64,000 bases of DNA. It comes from Spirochaetota bacterium (GTDB lineage: Bacteria > Spirochaetota > Spirochaetia > Treponematales > Treponemataceae). The stretch is taken from contig JAEZST010000022.1 in NCBI GenBank assembly GCA_023443865.1, forward strand, positions 868,001 to 932,000, read 5' to 3'. Position 1 is the first letter of the stretch. The number at the start of each line of letters is the position of its first letter. This document shows positions 42,291-53,300 of this stretch, one piece after another. Under the pieces are notes generated by a model. That model ran no database searches. It was not told where the DNA came from and saw only the letters and a list, made by a program, of their open reading frames with translations. The position numbers and the translations under genes are program-made.

Positions 42291-44236
42291 TGCTGATTAC
42301 CTCCCTTTCCGCCGGCCAGCTATCCAAGAAACTCTACGGGCGCATTGACCTTCCCGTGTATGCGCAAGGAGCGAGCGAACTTACCAATTTCGATATCATT
42401 CCCACCGGCGGGATCGTTCGCCGCCACGGGACCCGTCGCCTCGGTAGCCTAAAGAAAGCTGCCCGGATCATCCCATTCATCGTGAATACCGAAACCTCAT
42501 TCCTGCTCGAGATCGGCGCGGGATACATCCGGATCTGGCAGGACGGAGCCTTGCTCACCTCAGGCGGTGCCCCGCTTGAATTTCTTTCGACCCTGGACAT
42601 CCCGCTCTATGCGTCCCTCGCCGAGGCGCGCGAGGTTCAATACTCCCAAATGTATGACGAGATTTACCTCGTTCACCGGTCCTATCCGGTCTATCGGCTC
42701 TCCTGGGCCGGAGGAACGAGCTTTACTCTTTCCCGCGTCGTTTTCACCGGGAACGAAGGCGAGCTTCCTTTCGACGGCCCGGGAAATTATCCGGGGACGA
42801 TCGCTTTTTTCCAGGGGCGGCTCTTTCTCGGCAGCACCCTCCTCGAGCCCCAGAAGGTTTGGGCAAGCCAGCCCTTTGATTACACCTGTTTCATTTACTT
42901 CGATACCATTACGACCACGACCACGAAGCTTAAAAGCCCCGATATTCACGTCTTTTCAGCGACGCTCACCCTGGAATCGAACATCCTTACCGGCGTCACC
43001 CAGGACTTTTCCGCGATCGAGAATATCCAGGACTACTATATTTCGGGCGAAGGTATCGCCATCGGGACGAAAGTGCTCGCGGCCGGCGTCGATACCCTCA
43101 CGCTCTCGGATACCGTAACCGCCGAGGGGGTCGATCTTACCTGTACGATTCAGCTTTGGAAAAGCCCGGGAACCCCGGAAGCAACGGACTACGAGGATAT
43201 CGAGACCTCAAACGACGTGACGGGCGCCGCTCATGCCTTTTTCTTCGAGATCGCTTCAGACAAGAACGACGCGATCAAGTGGATGGCCCCCCAGCGCGAC
43301 CTCATTATCGGGACCGAATCTTCGGAGTGGATCGTCCCTGGATCCGTAACCGCGACGTATATCCAGGCCGTGCTCAACTCCCGAACCGGATCCGCGCCGA
43401 TTCAGGCGACGATGGTCGGGCCTTCGACGCTATTTTTCGCCTCCGGAGGCCGCGCGATCAAGGAATACTACTACCAGTACGAGCAGGAAGCGTACCGTGC
43501 CTCGAACCTCGCCCTTTGGTGCGAGGAGATCCTGAAGGATTCCCCTGCCGTAGATTTTGATTATGTGACCGCGCCCTACAGTCGCATTCTCGTCACCCGG
43601 GAAGACGGGACACTTTACGCGCTCCTCTACGAGAAAGACCTTGGCATCATGGGCTGGAACAGGATCGAGATCGCCTCCGGCCTCATCATCTCCACGGCGA
43701 CGACGCCTTCCTCCTCTGGGGATGATACGATCTATTTCGCCGTCTCTTCCGGCGGAGAGTACTACCTAGAGGCATTGATCGGCGCCGATACCGTCTTCCT
43801 CGACGGGTTCTCCGCCTGGGATCCCGTGACGAGCCCGTCCCTGTATCCGGCCGTATCCGGCGCCGAGGCGATCCTCGTGGACGGAACGACGGGAGATACG
43901 GCGGATCCCGCCGATATTCCGACCGGATTCGGCGACGGGCATGAGGTATTCATCGGGTACGAATATGAAAGCCGAATGAAGTCCATGCCCGTAGTCTCCG
44001 ACGCGAAGAATTCTTTGAAGCGGATAGTGGATCTCCGCCTACGATTCCACGAATCCTGGATGCCGGACATCGTGACCCCCGAGGATACGGTCGAACGTCC
44101 GGTACAGACCGAACCCTTTACGGGGATTCATTCCCTACCATACCCCGGATCCTATGACCGGGACGTTTTCTTCTCAATCCGTACGAGTCGCCCTTTCCCG
44201 TGCGCGGTCCTTTCCGTGTACGCCGGCGTGAACTAA
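42290..44236 (+). CDS. Tail tubular protein B-like nozzle protein
   Basis: The 648-residue protein starts MLITSLSAGQLSKKLYGRID and has FDIIPTGGIVRRHGTRRLGS, then long beta-rich repeats, with SEWIVPGSVTATYIQAVLNS and RAIKEYYYQYEQEAYRASNL. This is the pattern of podovirus tail nozzle (gp12-like) proteins. The ATG at 42290 sits in a TGATG overlap with the adaptor gene; the in-frame start at 42263 is less likely. Confidence 0.85.
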   Translation: MLITSLSAGQLSKKLYGRIDLPVYAQGASELTNFDIIPTGGIVRRHGTRRLGSLKKAARIIPFIVNTETSFLLEIGAGYIRIWQDGALLTSGGAPLEFLSTLDIPLYASLAEAREVQYSQMYDEIYLVHRSYPVYRLSWAGGTSFTLSRVVFTGNEGELPFDGPGNYPGTIAFFQGRLFLGSTLLEPQKVWASQPFDYTCFIYFDTITTTTTKLKSPDIHVFSATLTLESNILTGVTQDFSAIENIQDYYISGEGIAIGTKVLAAGVDTLTLSDTVTAEGVDLTCTIQLWKSPGTPEATDYEDIETSNDVTGAAHAFFFEIASDKNDAIKWMAPQRDLIIGTESSEWIVPGSVTATYIQAVLNSRTGSAPIQATMVGPSTLFFASGGRAIKEYYYQYEQEAYRASNLALWCEEILKDSPAVDFDYVTAPYSRILVTREDGTLYALLYEKDLGIMGWNRIEIASGLIISTATTPSSSGDDTIYFAVSSGGEYYLEALIGADTVFLDGFSAWDPVTSPSLYPAVSGAEAILVDGTTGDTADPADIPTGFGDGHEVFIGYEYESRMKSMPVVSDAKNSLKRIVDLRLRFHESWMPDIVTPEDTVERPVQTEPFTGIHSLPYPGSYDRDVFFSIRTSRPFPCAVLSVYAGVN

Positions 44237-44248
44237 GGAGGAAAAGCC

Positions 44249-45241
44249 ATGGACCCGTTTACTATAGGTTTGATCATCGCGGGCGTCGGCGGCGCCGTGG
44301 GGCTGTGGAGCGGCTGGGAAAATTCCCAATATGCCTCCGCTGAGGCCCGTGCCCAGGCCGAAGCCGAGAAAGCCCTCCGCGAGGCCAAGATAAAGGCCCA
44401 GCGGGAGCAGGCAGAGCGCGAAATAGAGCTAGCCCAGAGCCAGTTCGATATCGAGACCCAAAACGCCCTCGAGAACGCTGCGGACATGGAGCTCCAGGGG
44501 CGGCTCACCGACAAGAAGACGACCCAGCAGGAATCCCTCATCGGGCAGGCGTACAACCAGACCATGGAGCAGCTCGGCATGAACGCCGAACAGCTCAACG
44601 CCCAGGAACAGGCCGCCAAGGTTTCTTTCGCGCAAAACTCAGGCGCGGCCGTCGCCGCCATGGGCGCCTCAGGAACGCGCTCGGGTTCGAGTGCCGAGCG
44701 TGTCCTCGACCAGAATCAAGCTGCTTTTCAGCAAAACCTCGATCTTTCCCATGCCCAAGCCCAGGAGGGTCAGGATATCGCGCTCGCCCAGGCCTACGCG
44801 GGCCTCCAGGAGAATCTCTTCAACGTGGGCGTCGCGCGAATCAACGCGAATGAAACCTTCGCTGATGCCCTGCAGCTCAGGACCGACTACGCCGAAGGAG
44901 GACGCGCCTACGAGCTTTTCCAGCAGCAGATCACGAATCGCCGTGCGGATCTCGAATCAAGCATCGACCTCCAAAACCTCGCCGGAAGCTATGCTCAGGA
45001 CGCCTACCAGCGCCAGATCGATCGCTCTCAGTTCACCTTCCTTGACGCTTTCTCATCGATTTTCGGGGGCGCCTCGACAGGCATGCAGCTCGGATTCCAG
45101 GCTGCGAACTACTACAACGCCTGGGGAGCAAACAACCAAATCACTCCTTCTGGATTCCAGTCCCCGCAATACGGGTACGCCGGCCAACAATTCAATTTCA
45201 GCGTTGGGAATAACCTTTTCAGTTCAGCCTACGGATTCTAA
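44249..45241 (+). CDS. Internal virion protein, gp14-like
   Basis: The 330-residue protein has a hydrophobic Gly-rich N-terminus (about 5-22), then a long Ala/Glu/Gln-rich helical stretch (30-240) and a Gly/Gln/Phe-rich end. This is typical of podovirus internal core protein gp14, which is ejected into the envelope to extend the short tail. GGAGG lies before the ATG. It heads a run of three ejection-protein genes. Confidence 0.75.
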   Translation: MDPFTIGLIIAGVGGAVGLWSGWENSQYASAEARAQAEAEKALREAKIKAQREQAEREIELAQSQFDIETQNALENAADMELQGRLTDKKTTQQESLIGQAYNQTMEQLGMNAEQLNAQEQAAKVSFAQNSGAAVAAMGASGTRSGSSAERVLDQNQAAFQQNLDLSHAQAQEGQDIALAQAYAGLQENLFNVGVARINANETFADALQLRTDYAEGGRAYELFQQQITNRRADLESSIDLQNLAGSYAQDAYQRQIDRSQFTFLDAFSSIFGGASTGMQLGFQAANYYNAWGANNQITPSGFQSPQYGYAGQQFNFSVGNNLFSSAYGF

Positions 45242-45252
45242 CGGAGGACGCC

Positions 45253-47304
45253 ATGGGACAAACATCACTTCTTGACGCTTTCAACGCGGCGGCCGGATTC
45301 GCCTCAACCACCATGTCGCTTCAGGACGCGGTGAACCGAGAGAAAGCAAAAGCCGAGCTTCAGACAGCCGAGCTTTCGATGACGAAGGAATTCGATAAGT
45401 ACCTTCTCAACCTTTCCCAGCGGAACGACTTCGACAACTTCGAAACGGATTGGGCGAATCAAAAGGTGAAGATCTTCAATTCGGCTTCCGAAGGCCTATC
45501 GAGCCCATACGCGAAGGACATCGCGTCGCAAATGTTCGCGTCCATGGATGCGAACCAGCTCATGAAAATTAAAACCGAATCGCTCAAGCGATCGGCGGAT
45601 TATACCTATACGACGGTCCAGAACAACAACAACGAGATTATGAACTCCCTCGCGTATACACCTGAGGAAAAGCTCGCTCGAACTCAGGGCAACTGGAAGG
45701 GGCTCTATGACGCGGGAATCATGGACTATTCCTCATACAACTCAAAGCTCATGGAAAATGGGGCGACGATCGCCCTCGGAGCCCTCCAGGGCGGCGCTCG
45801 GAAAGTGCTGGATGAGCAGGGTATCGAAGCCGCCATTTCGTTCATACAAACCAACCAGGACCGGCTAACCCTTGCCAACGGCGCCGAAGTCCCCATGGAC
45901 GCGATCCGGGGCCAGGCGGAAAGCAACATCATGCAGGAATGGAAGACCGCCGAGGCGTTCCGGAAGATGAGGCAGGAGGAAATCTGGAGCGGAAACGAGA
46001 ATACAGCTTCCCAGATTTACCTAGAAATGCTTTCCGGAGGCGGGGTTCAGTCGGCCCATAAAGGTCTCGCATTCCTGAAGAATGTTGGGCGAGATGGTCT
46101 CGACTCTGCACGGCGGGATGAATATGCCCTGAAGTATCAAGGTTTTCTTGACAAGGCGGCGGAGGATCCCAAGGGAGCGACCTCCAAGGCACGTCTGGAG
46201 CTTAGCGTCGATCAGGCCGTCGCGGGCTGGCAGCAGGGCCTCTGGACCGGCGAGGAAGGGAAAAACGTCGTACTCGACATCCTCAAGAAGAGCATGAGCG
46301 AACAGTTCGCCCAGATCGACCGCGATATCGCCTCCGGGAAGAAGATCGACACCTCCGAGGTAGATAAATACCGCGGGAAGAGCGTCCTCGAAGTCTATCC
46401 GACCGCGCTCAACGATTTCTTTGCGGCGATTCAGAAGTCCGCACCGGAGCCGGTTCAAAACTACGTGAAGAACATCAAGGGAACGACGGAATCGATCTAC
46501 CGTACCGCCCGGGGCGTCGCCGCGGGGAAGAAGCTTTCCAACGAGCAGGAAACCGAGCTTACCGCCATTCAGGCGGATCTCGCGGGTTACTGCCTCGACA
46601 TCATCAACGAATCGAAATTCGGCGACCTCAACGCGAATGAAATGGCGAAGAAGGTAAACGACCGGATCAACCTCGCCGTCGCGAAACAGTACGACGTATT
46701 CCAGACCGGGCTCAAGGATAGTTTCTTCAACCCGATCGAGAAGCAGGCCGCCAAGATGCAGGGCATGATCGACAAGGGCGCGGATCCCGTGTTCGTCGAT
46801 ACCTACGGCCGCGAGAACTGGATCGGGAATACCAAGGAAGGGATCAATTCTCTCCGGAATTATCAGCGGAACGAAGTCGCCCGGCGACTCGGTATCGCAC
46901 CCGAGGACATCGGACGGCTCTCGATTACGAGCGAACCCACTCTGGACGGCCATGACGCGACAGGATCCGCGATCTTTAGCGATACTCAATCCGGCAAGCA
47001 GTTCACCTTCAAGACCGACGAGAAGTCCGGGAAGATGCTCGGCTACGAGCGCGAGGCAGGGTCCAAGAATTGGACCGCGTTCGCAGGCTCGAAGGACCAG
47101 AAGAAGGCCGACTACTGGGCCGACATCGACCAGAAGAAGATTGAAGCCGAGACCGACTACAAGCGGGCCATTCCCGGGTATACCCAGGAACAGTGGGACA
47201 AGATCCCGGACGCTGACAAGTTCGAGAAGTGGGAGACGTACAAGAGGCAGCAGTACGAAAACCGGAACAGAAACCAGAGCGCGATCGCGACGAGGGGGCT
47301 ATAA
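45253..47304 (+). CDS. Internal virion protein, gp15-like
   Basis: The 683-residue protein is mostly helical and Lys/Glu/Gln-rich, with no membrane segment, as in gp15-type core proteins that form the DNA ejection channel. It begins MGQTSLLDAFNAAAGFASTT. It lies between the gp14-like and giant genes and its TAA is followed directly by the GTG start of the giant gene. Confidence 0.7.
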   Translation: MGQTSLLDAFNAAAGFASTTMSLQDAVNREKAKAELQTAELSMTKEFDKYLLNLSQRNDFDNFETDWANQKVKIFNSASEGLSSPYAKDIASQMFASMDANQLMKIKTESLKRSADYTYTTVQNNNNEIMNSLAYTPEEKLARTQGNWKGLYDAGIMDYSSYNSKLMENGATIALGALQGGARKVLDEQGIEAAISFIQTNQDRLTLANGAEVPMDAIRGQAESNIMQEWKTAEAFRKMRQEEIWSGNENTASQIYLEMLSGGGVQSAHKGLAFLKNVGRDGLDSARRDEYALKYQGFLDKAAEDPKGATSKARLELSVDQAVAGWQQGLWTGEEGKNVVLDILKKSMSEQFAQIDRDIASGKKIDTSEVDKYRGKSVLEVYPTALNDFFAAIQKSAPEPVQNYVKNIKGTTESIYRTARGVAAGKKLSNEQETELTAIQADLAGYCLDIINESKFGDLNANEMAKKVNDRINLAVAKQYDVFQTGLKDSFFNPIEKQAAKMQGMIDKGADPVFVDTYGRENWIGNTKEGINSLRNYQRNEVARRLGIAPEDIGRLSITSEPTLDGHDATGSAIFSDTQSGKQFTFKTDEKSGKMLGYEREAGSKNWTAFAGSKDQKKADYWADIDQKKIEAETDYKRAIPGYTQEQWDKIPDADKFEKWETYKRQQYENRNRNQSAIATRGL

Positions 47305-50300
47305 GTGAGCGACATCAATGAATTATTCAACCGGCCGAACCCCGCGGAGGATAACTCGAAGCTGACCGGAGAGTTCTGGACGGGACTTCAACAGCAGAGC
47401 CAGGCCGAGACTGCCCAGCGGATCGAGAACGTGGACCGCTACCGCGTCTCGGTTTCCGATGACGAATACGAGATCCTAAACCAGGCGATCGCCAATGCCG
47501 CGATCCCGGAGGATGAGGCCTACAACTGGGCCGTCGCACTCCAGTATTCCCGTAATTTTGGCACCCCTCTCGCCGAGACGAGGGCAAACCTCGAGGCGAT
47601 CAACGAGTATTGGCTCGGGCCCATGAAGAGTAACCCGAAAAGTAATTTCAAGGCCGTAACGGATTCCTTCCTCGTCGGGCGGAATACCGTGGAGCTCGCA
47701 GGCCTCGGCGCCGATCTTTCCGCATACGAAGCGAATGGGGATTCCTGGAATATCGACCAGGTGAAAAAGCGGATCACCGAGCTCAACTCCGATAACGCGA
47801 CCCTGGGCGACGCGCAACCGCGCCCCTGGGTTATCGAGGCGCTCAAATACGGCGCCCAGAGCGCCCCGTTCACCGGGTCCGTCATCGGCGCGGGTATCCT
47901 CGGGAGCGTTTTCACGCCTATCGCCGGAACGGGCGCAGCTTTCGCCGAATCCATGCACCAACAGCAGGGGCTCGAGTACCTTCGCCTCCGGGACCAGGGC
48001 GTCGAACCAAAGTACGCGCGTTGGATTTCCACTGCCTCAGGCGGGCTTCAGGCCGCGGTGGAAGTCGCCCTGGGTAACGTCGCTGGGAACCTCTCGAAAG
48101 CGACCGGGGCGAACACCATCACGAGCAACGTATTGAAGCGGTTATCCGCGAAAGGCACTTTCGGGAAAATCGGTAAGATCCTCATGGCCTACGGAACGGA
48201 AGCGACCGAAGAAGGCGCCGAGGAGGCGATTCAGGAACTGATCGGCGCCGGGGCCTCGGCGATCGCCGCAGAGTTGCAGGGGCAGGGCGTGGACACCGAT
48301 ACCGCCTCAGAAATCGCCCGAAATACCCTGGAATCCTTCAAGGGCGGGTTCATGGGCTCCCTTGTGCTCGGGCTTTCGGGGACCGCGCTCAATGCTCGTG
48401 CCGAGTTCAAGGACGCAACTGTTCTCCGGGACCAGGCTGAAACCATCGACTCGAAAGAGGCCTTTGTCAAGGAATCAGCCGGATCCGTGGTATTCGAGGG
48501 GATGACCGATAAAGACCGCGCGGAAGCTCAGGACGCGATCTGGAATGCGGCCGCCGGGAAGCGGGAAGAGCGGATCAACGCGGCCGCGCAGGAGATCGCC
48601 GAGACAACGGACGCGGGGAACGAGACCGTTGAAGGCGTACAGGCTGAAGGAGAGGATGCCGCGCCGCCCACCACCGGAAGCGCGGTCCGCCTCGATACCG
48701 GCCGCCTCCACGTCCAGGAGGGAGGCTCGGTTATCCAAAACGACGACGGCAGCACTACCCGGGTCCTCAAGGTCGGGGATCCCACGCGCGAAACGAAGTC
48801 AAACCGGTACGGGTACATCAGGTTCCGCGAGTACGATGATCGTGTTGTGGTAGACGAATTCCGGGTCGGTTCCCAGTATCAGGGCATCCAGAAGGAGTTT
48901 TTCCAGGACTTCGCCGAACGAGTCGCGGGAAAGGAAATCGAGTGGGAGCCAATGGGGAAACGCGCCCAGGCGCTCAAGGAATCGATAATCCAGGAGAACC
49001 CAGCCGGCGCGGAGCGAGGCCTTCAGTATTTCGCCAAGGAATCAGATCCCGGAAACATCCGGGGCCGGGTTCAGCTTGACCAGGCCGTCGCGCAGCACTT
49101 CCCGAAGATGAATCCCACCGAACGCGCGGCCGCCGTGGCCCTCCTCGAGACGCGGGCTTCCGTTCGGGGCATGGATCTCGAGCAGTATCTGGGATCCACC
49201 TTCCAGGAAGGCGTATTCTCCCCCGCGGGTAACGTGATCCCGGATGCGGCTCAGTCCGCCGGAGTAGATCCCGGGAAAGTGAAAGGCGGCGTTTCATTCA
49301 CGAAAGACGTTTCCGGGGCTGTAAAAGCCATGGTTTACGTGACCGAAAACTCGGACTTTTCGACTTACGTTCATGAGGTGGGGCACGTTTTCCGTCGCGA
49401 ACTTGAGGGAAACCTCCTCGCGGAAGCCGAATCCGCGTTCGGCGTCAAGGACGGGAAATGGACCCGGGACGCCGAGGAGCGTTTCGCTGTCGGGTTCGAG
49501 GAATACCTCCGCGAGGGGAAAGCGCCCTCGGAGGGCCTCGCCGCCCTCTATCGAAAGGCCGCCGAGTTCCTCCGGAGGATTTACAACGCGCTCGCAAACC
49601 GCGTGGAAGTGAGCCCTGATATCCGCCGGGTGTATGATCAACTCCTCGCCGGGGAAGGTCCCATCTCCGAGCTCACCAAGGAAGCGGATAGCTCAAATAC
49701 CGCGCGCGCCCAGAAGATGGATGCGCAGACTAATATCGCCTCGGCCCCCGCCGAGGCGAACCCTTCCACCGTAAACGCTGAAGAAGAAAGCAAACCCGAA
49801 GATCCTAGCAAGACGTTTCAGGAAAAAACCCAGGACGTACTCGCTGAAGCCGGGGAACTCTATAAGACAATTCCGGATGAGCTTTTCTTCCAGTCCGAGG
49901 CGGTGAAAAAACTCCTCCAGGAGATGAGCCGGGAAGAGCTGATCACGATGCTCCACCAGAGTGACTCCGCCGGCGGAATCCCGAACTATCGCGCGTACCG
50001 CCGCGACGTTGCGGATGATGGCCTCTGGCCGGTCCAGGTCTCCCTCGACGCGGATAGCCTCAAGTGGGTTAACGACAACATGGGGCACAGTTCAGGCGAT
50101 CAGCTCCTCCGCGAGATCGGCCACACCCTCGCCGAAAACGAACAGGAATTTGGAGTCAAGTCCTACCACAAATCAGGGGACGAATTCCTTGTCCAGGCGA
50201 AGACCGTCAATGACTTTCTCAAGTTCCAAGAGAAGGTTGATAAAACATTAAAATCCGCTATACTTAAAGCAACGGATCCCGTAACCGGCCACGTAATCGA

Positions 50301-53300
50301 GAAAGAAGGGATTTTCATTTCGGCCGGAATCGATAACAAGGGGGACATGGATGCCGCAGACAGAAGCCTTGAAGATGAAAAGCGTTATCGAGAACATACG
50401 GGCGAACGCGCGGGCCGCGGCGAAGTCCCGCCAGGTATTCGAGTCCGTGACGACACCGGAAGGGACCTTCTCGATCGAGAGGCCTTGGCTTTCTTCGAGC
50501 GCCGAGCCGAAGAAGTAAAGCGACTCTCCGAACAAAAGAACACCCAGAAAAACGAATTCACCCCTGAAAACGTACGCGCCCTCCGGAAGATCATCCAGGA
50601 GGGCGGTGATATTTTATTCCAGTCTGTCTATCATGGTACGCCTCACGAGGTAGATAAGTTTACTACTGAAAAAATTGGAACCGGTGAGGGAGGGCAGTCT
50701 TATGGATGGGGTCTCTATTTTGCAGAATCCCGAGACGTGGCAGAGTGGTATGCTCAAGAACTCACCAAAGGTCTCGGAATAGCCTTAAAAGGAACTCTTC
50801 TCAAAGATCAAACAGGCGCCCTCGCGAACTCAATACGGCTACTTTTAACGAACGTCAAGAAAGGTCATGATTTCACAACCATCAAATCAGAGATCATCAC
50901 CGATTTGAGAATGTCAAAAGCACCCTGGAATATCGAAGCCTCGAATGAACTTGAAGGATTGAACAAAGAAGATATAACAGAAGTTCCTACCGGTCATGTT
51001 TATCAGGTCGAAATACCCGATCAAAATGATTTCTTGGACTGGGACAAGCCTTTCTCCGCACAGAGCAAAACCGTTCAAGACAAAATCCTCGAGTATTCCG
51101 CTACCGCTCCGGGATATTTAAGAGAAATGGTATCTCCGTTAGAAAGAAACGCAACTACCGGGGAAGGTTTATATCGTGCGATTCAAAGCCAAGAAGGAGT
51201 TTCGCAAAAAGAAGCTTCACTAATTCTTAAAGCCCACGGTATTCCAGGCATTCGCTTTCTTGATGGAAATAGTCGTACTTCAGGCTCAGGTAGCTATAAC
51301 TACGTCGTTTTCAGTGACGAGGACGTAAGCATCACCGATATCCTCTTCCAAACCGAAGAAGAGCTAGTCCGCGACGCCGCAAGCTTCGATACCTGGCAGG
51401 ACTTCATGGAGTTCTACGAGGAGGGATCCTGGTCCCGGCCGGCCGATGCCGCCGTCCCTGAGTATGCCGACGCCCAGTGGTACCAGACCGTATGGGAGAA
51501 GGCACGCGGAATTGTAACCGAGGAATCCCTATCCGAGGCCGAAGTGGCTGCCCAGGTAGAAGCGGATAACCGAACCCCGGGAAGCCCTCAAACCATGGAC
51601 GCTATGTGGCTCGTGGAGATGCGGAAGCCTGGGAAGCTCGAGGAGTTCCTAAAGCGTATCAACTGGATCCTCACCCAAAAGAACGAGTTCGCCCCGGCAG
51701 ACGCCGAGGAACAGTCCTCCATGGAAGACGTGGAGCGGATGAAGCGCCGTATTACGGTAGAGCTCAGGCACGGGTCATGGATCAGTAACGCAACCCGGCT
51801 CGGCGTCGGCCGCGAGCTCACCGACAAGGCCCGTCGGACCTTGCTCACCCTCATGTCGAACGCTCCGCGCGACTACCGCGCCCTCTATGGCGACCTCATG
51901 GAGGACGAGGACTGGTCCGTCGCCCTGGCGGATACCGAATCTGGCCGCCTCGCCTCGATCGCGGATCCGGAGATCGACTATACCGAAATGACCCCCGAGC
52001 AGCGCCGGAAGATCGCGGAAAAGATCGACAACGCCGAGATCGCGGGCAAGCTTCGCTCAGGCGACCTCACGATCGAGGAAGCCGAGCGCCACATCAAATA
52101 CCTCAATAGCCAGCTCGATGAGAAGCAGAAGGAGATTCGGAAGCTTGAGAAGGAAGAAGACGACTTCCGGGCTGAAGTGGGATCCGATTACCGCCGTATT
52201 TCGGACTGGCAAACGAGGCGACTCCTCGAGCTGAAGGACGAGCTCGACATCGCTCGAGCCCGCCACGAGTCCAGGAGCGACCAGACGAGCCGAATGATCG
52301 AGCGGGGCCAGGCGATTACGAGAAAATACCAGCTCGAAAGCCAGCAGATCAAGGCCGGGTACGATACCATTTTCCGCAAATTTTCCGACCTTTCAAAGGC
52401 CATGGAGATATCCGGGGCAGTAAAGACCGCGCTCGCCCGCCGGGAATCTCTCTTCGAGGCCCGGGCAGAAAGCGCGCGCCTCCGGAGTCAGATCAGCGCG
52501 AACCGGGAGGCCCGGAAGATCAGGACGCAGCTCGTCAAGAAGACCATGCGGCGCGTCCGGTTTCAGAATGTCGATTACGAGAATGCCCGGAAAATCATCG
52601 CGATCCAGCGGAAGTTCACGCCCGCACTCCTCAAAGGGCTCAATAAATGGATCGGCACCGAAGGCCCATACCTCCGCGAGGTGTACTCCCGTTGGAAGAC
52701 TGACGAGGCGTTCCGGGTAAAGCTCTCCGAGAAGCTCGGGCGTAAGAAGAAGTTCGGCAAGATCAGCCGTCTCCTCGAGAAGGATTTCGATACCTGGACG
52801 AATAGCGAGCGCGAGTTGGCTCTTGATTTCTTCCCGAAGGAAGACTGGATCGAGGAATTGAACCTCGACGCCCTAACGGCTGAGCGCGAGGAATCCCTTC
52901 AATTCGACGAGAAGTCAGGAGAAATCCAGAAGATCGTCGCCGAAGCGCTGCCCGCGCGAATCCTCGCCCGGATCGAAGGGAGGCCCTTCGCTGAGTGGAC
53001 CATCGAAGAGATGGAAGAGCTCGCCGCCACGGTGGACGAGCTTTATTCGGATGGCCGCCGGCAGCTCGAGGCGAAGAAAGAGGCCGCGCGCGCCGACGCC
53101 GATCGCCTCAGGAGTCAGATCAAGAAAGTTATCCTTGACGCGGGAATCAGCGCTGACGATTCGCCTGAAGAACAAATGAGGAAACGGAAGGACTTCGAGA
53201 AGAAACTCGGGTTCGGCCATGTAAAGGGCACCGTTGCCGATTCACTGGAGCGCCGTAGCTTCCGATCCCGTCTCATGAACAAGGGCTACATTGACGCGAA

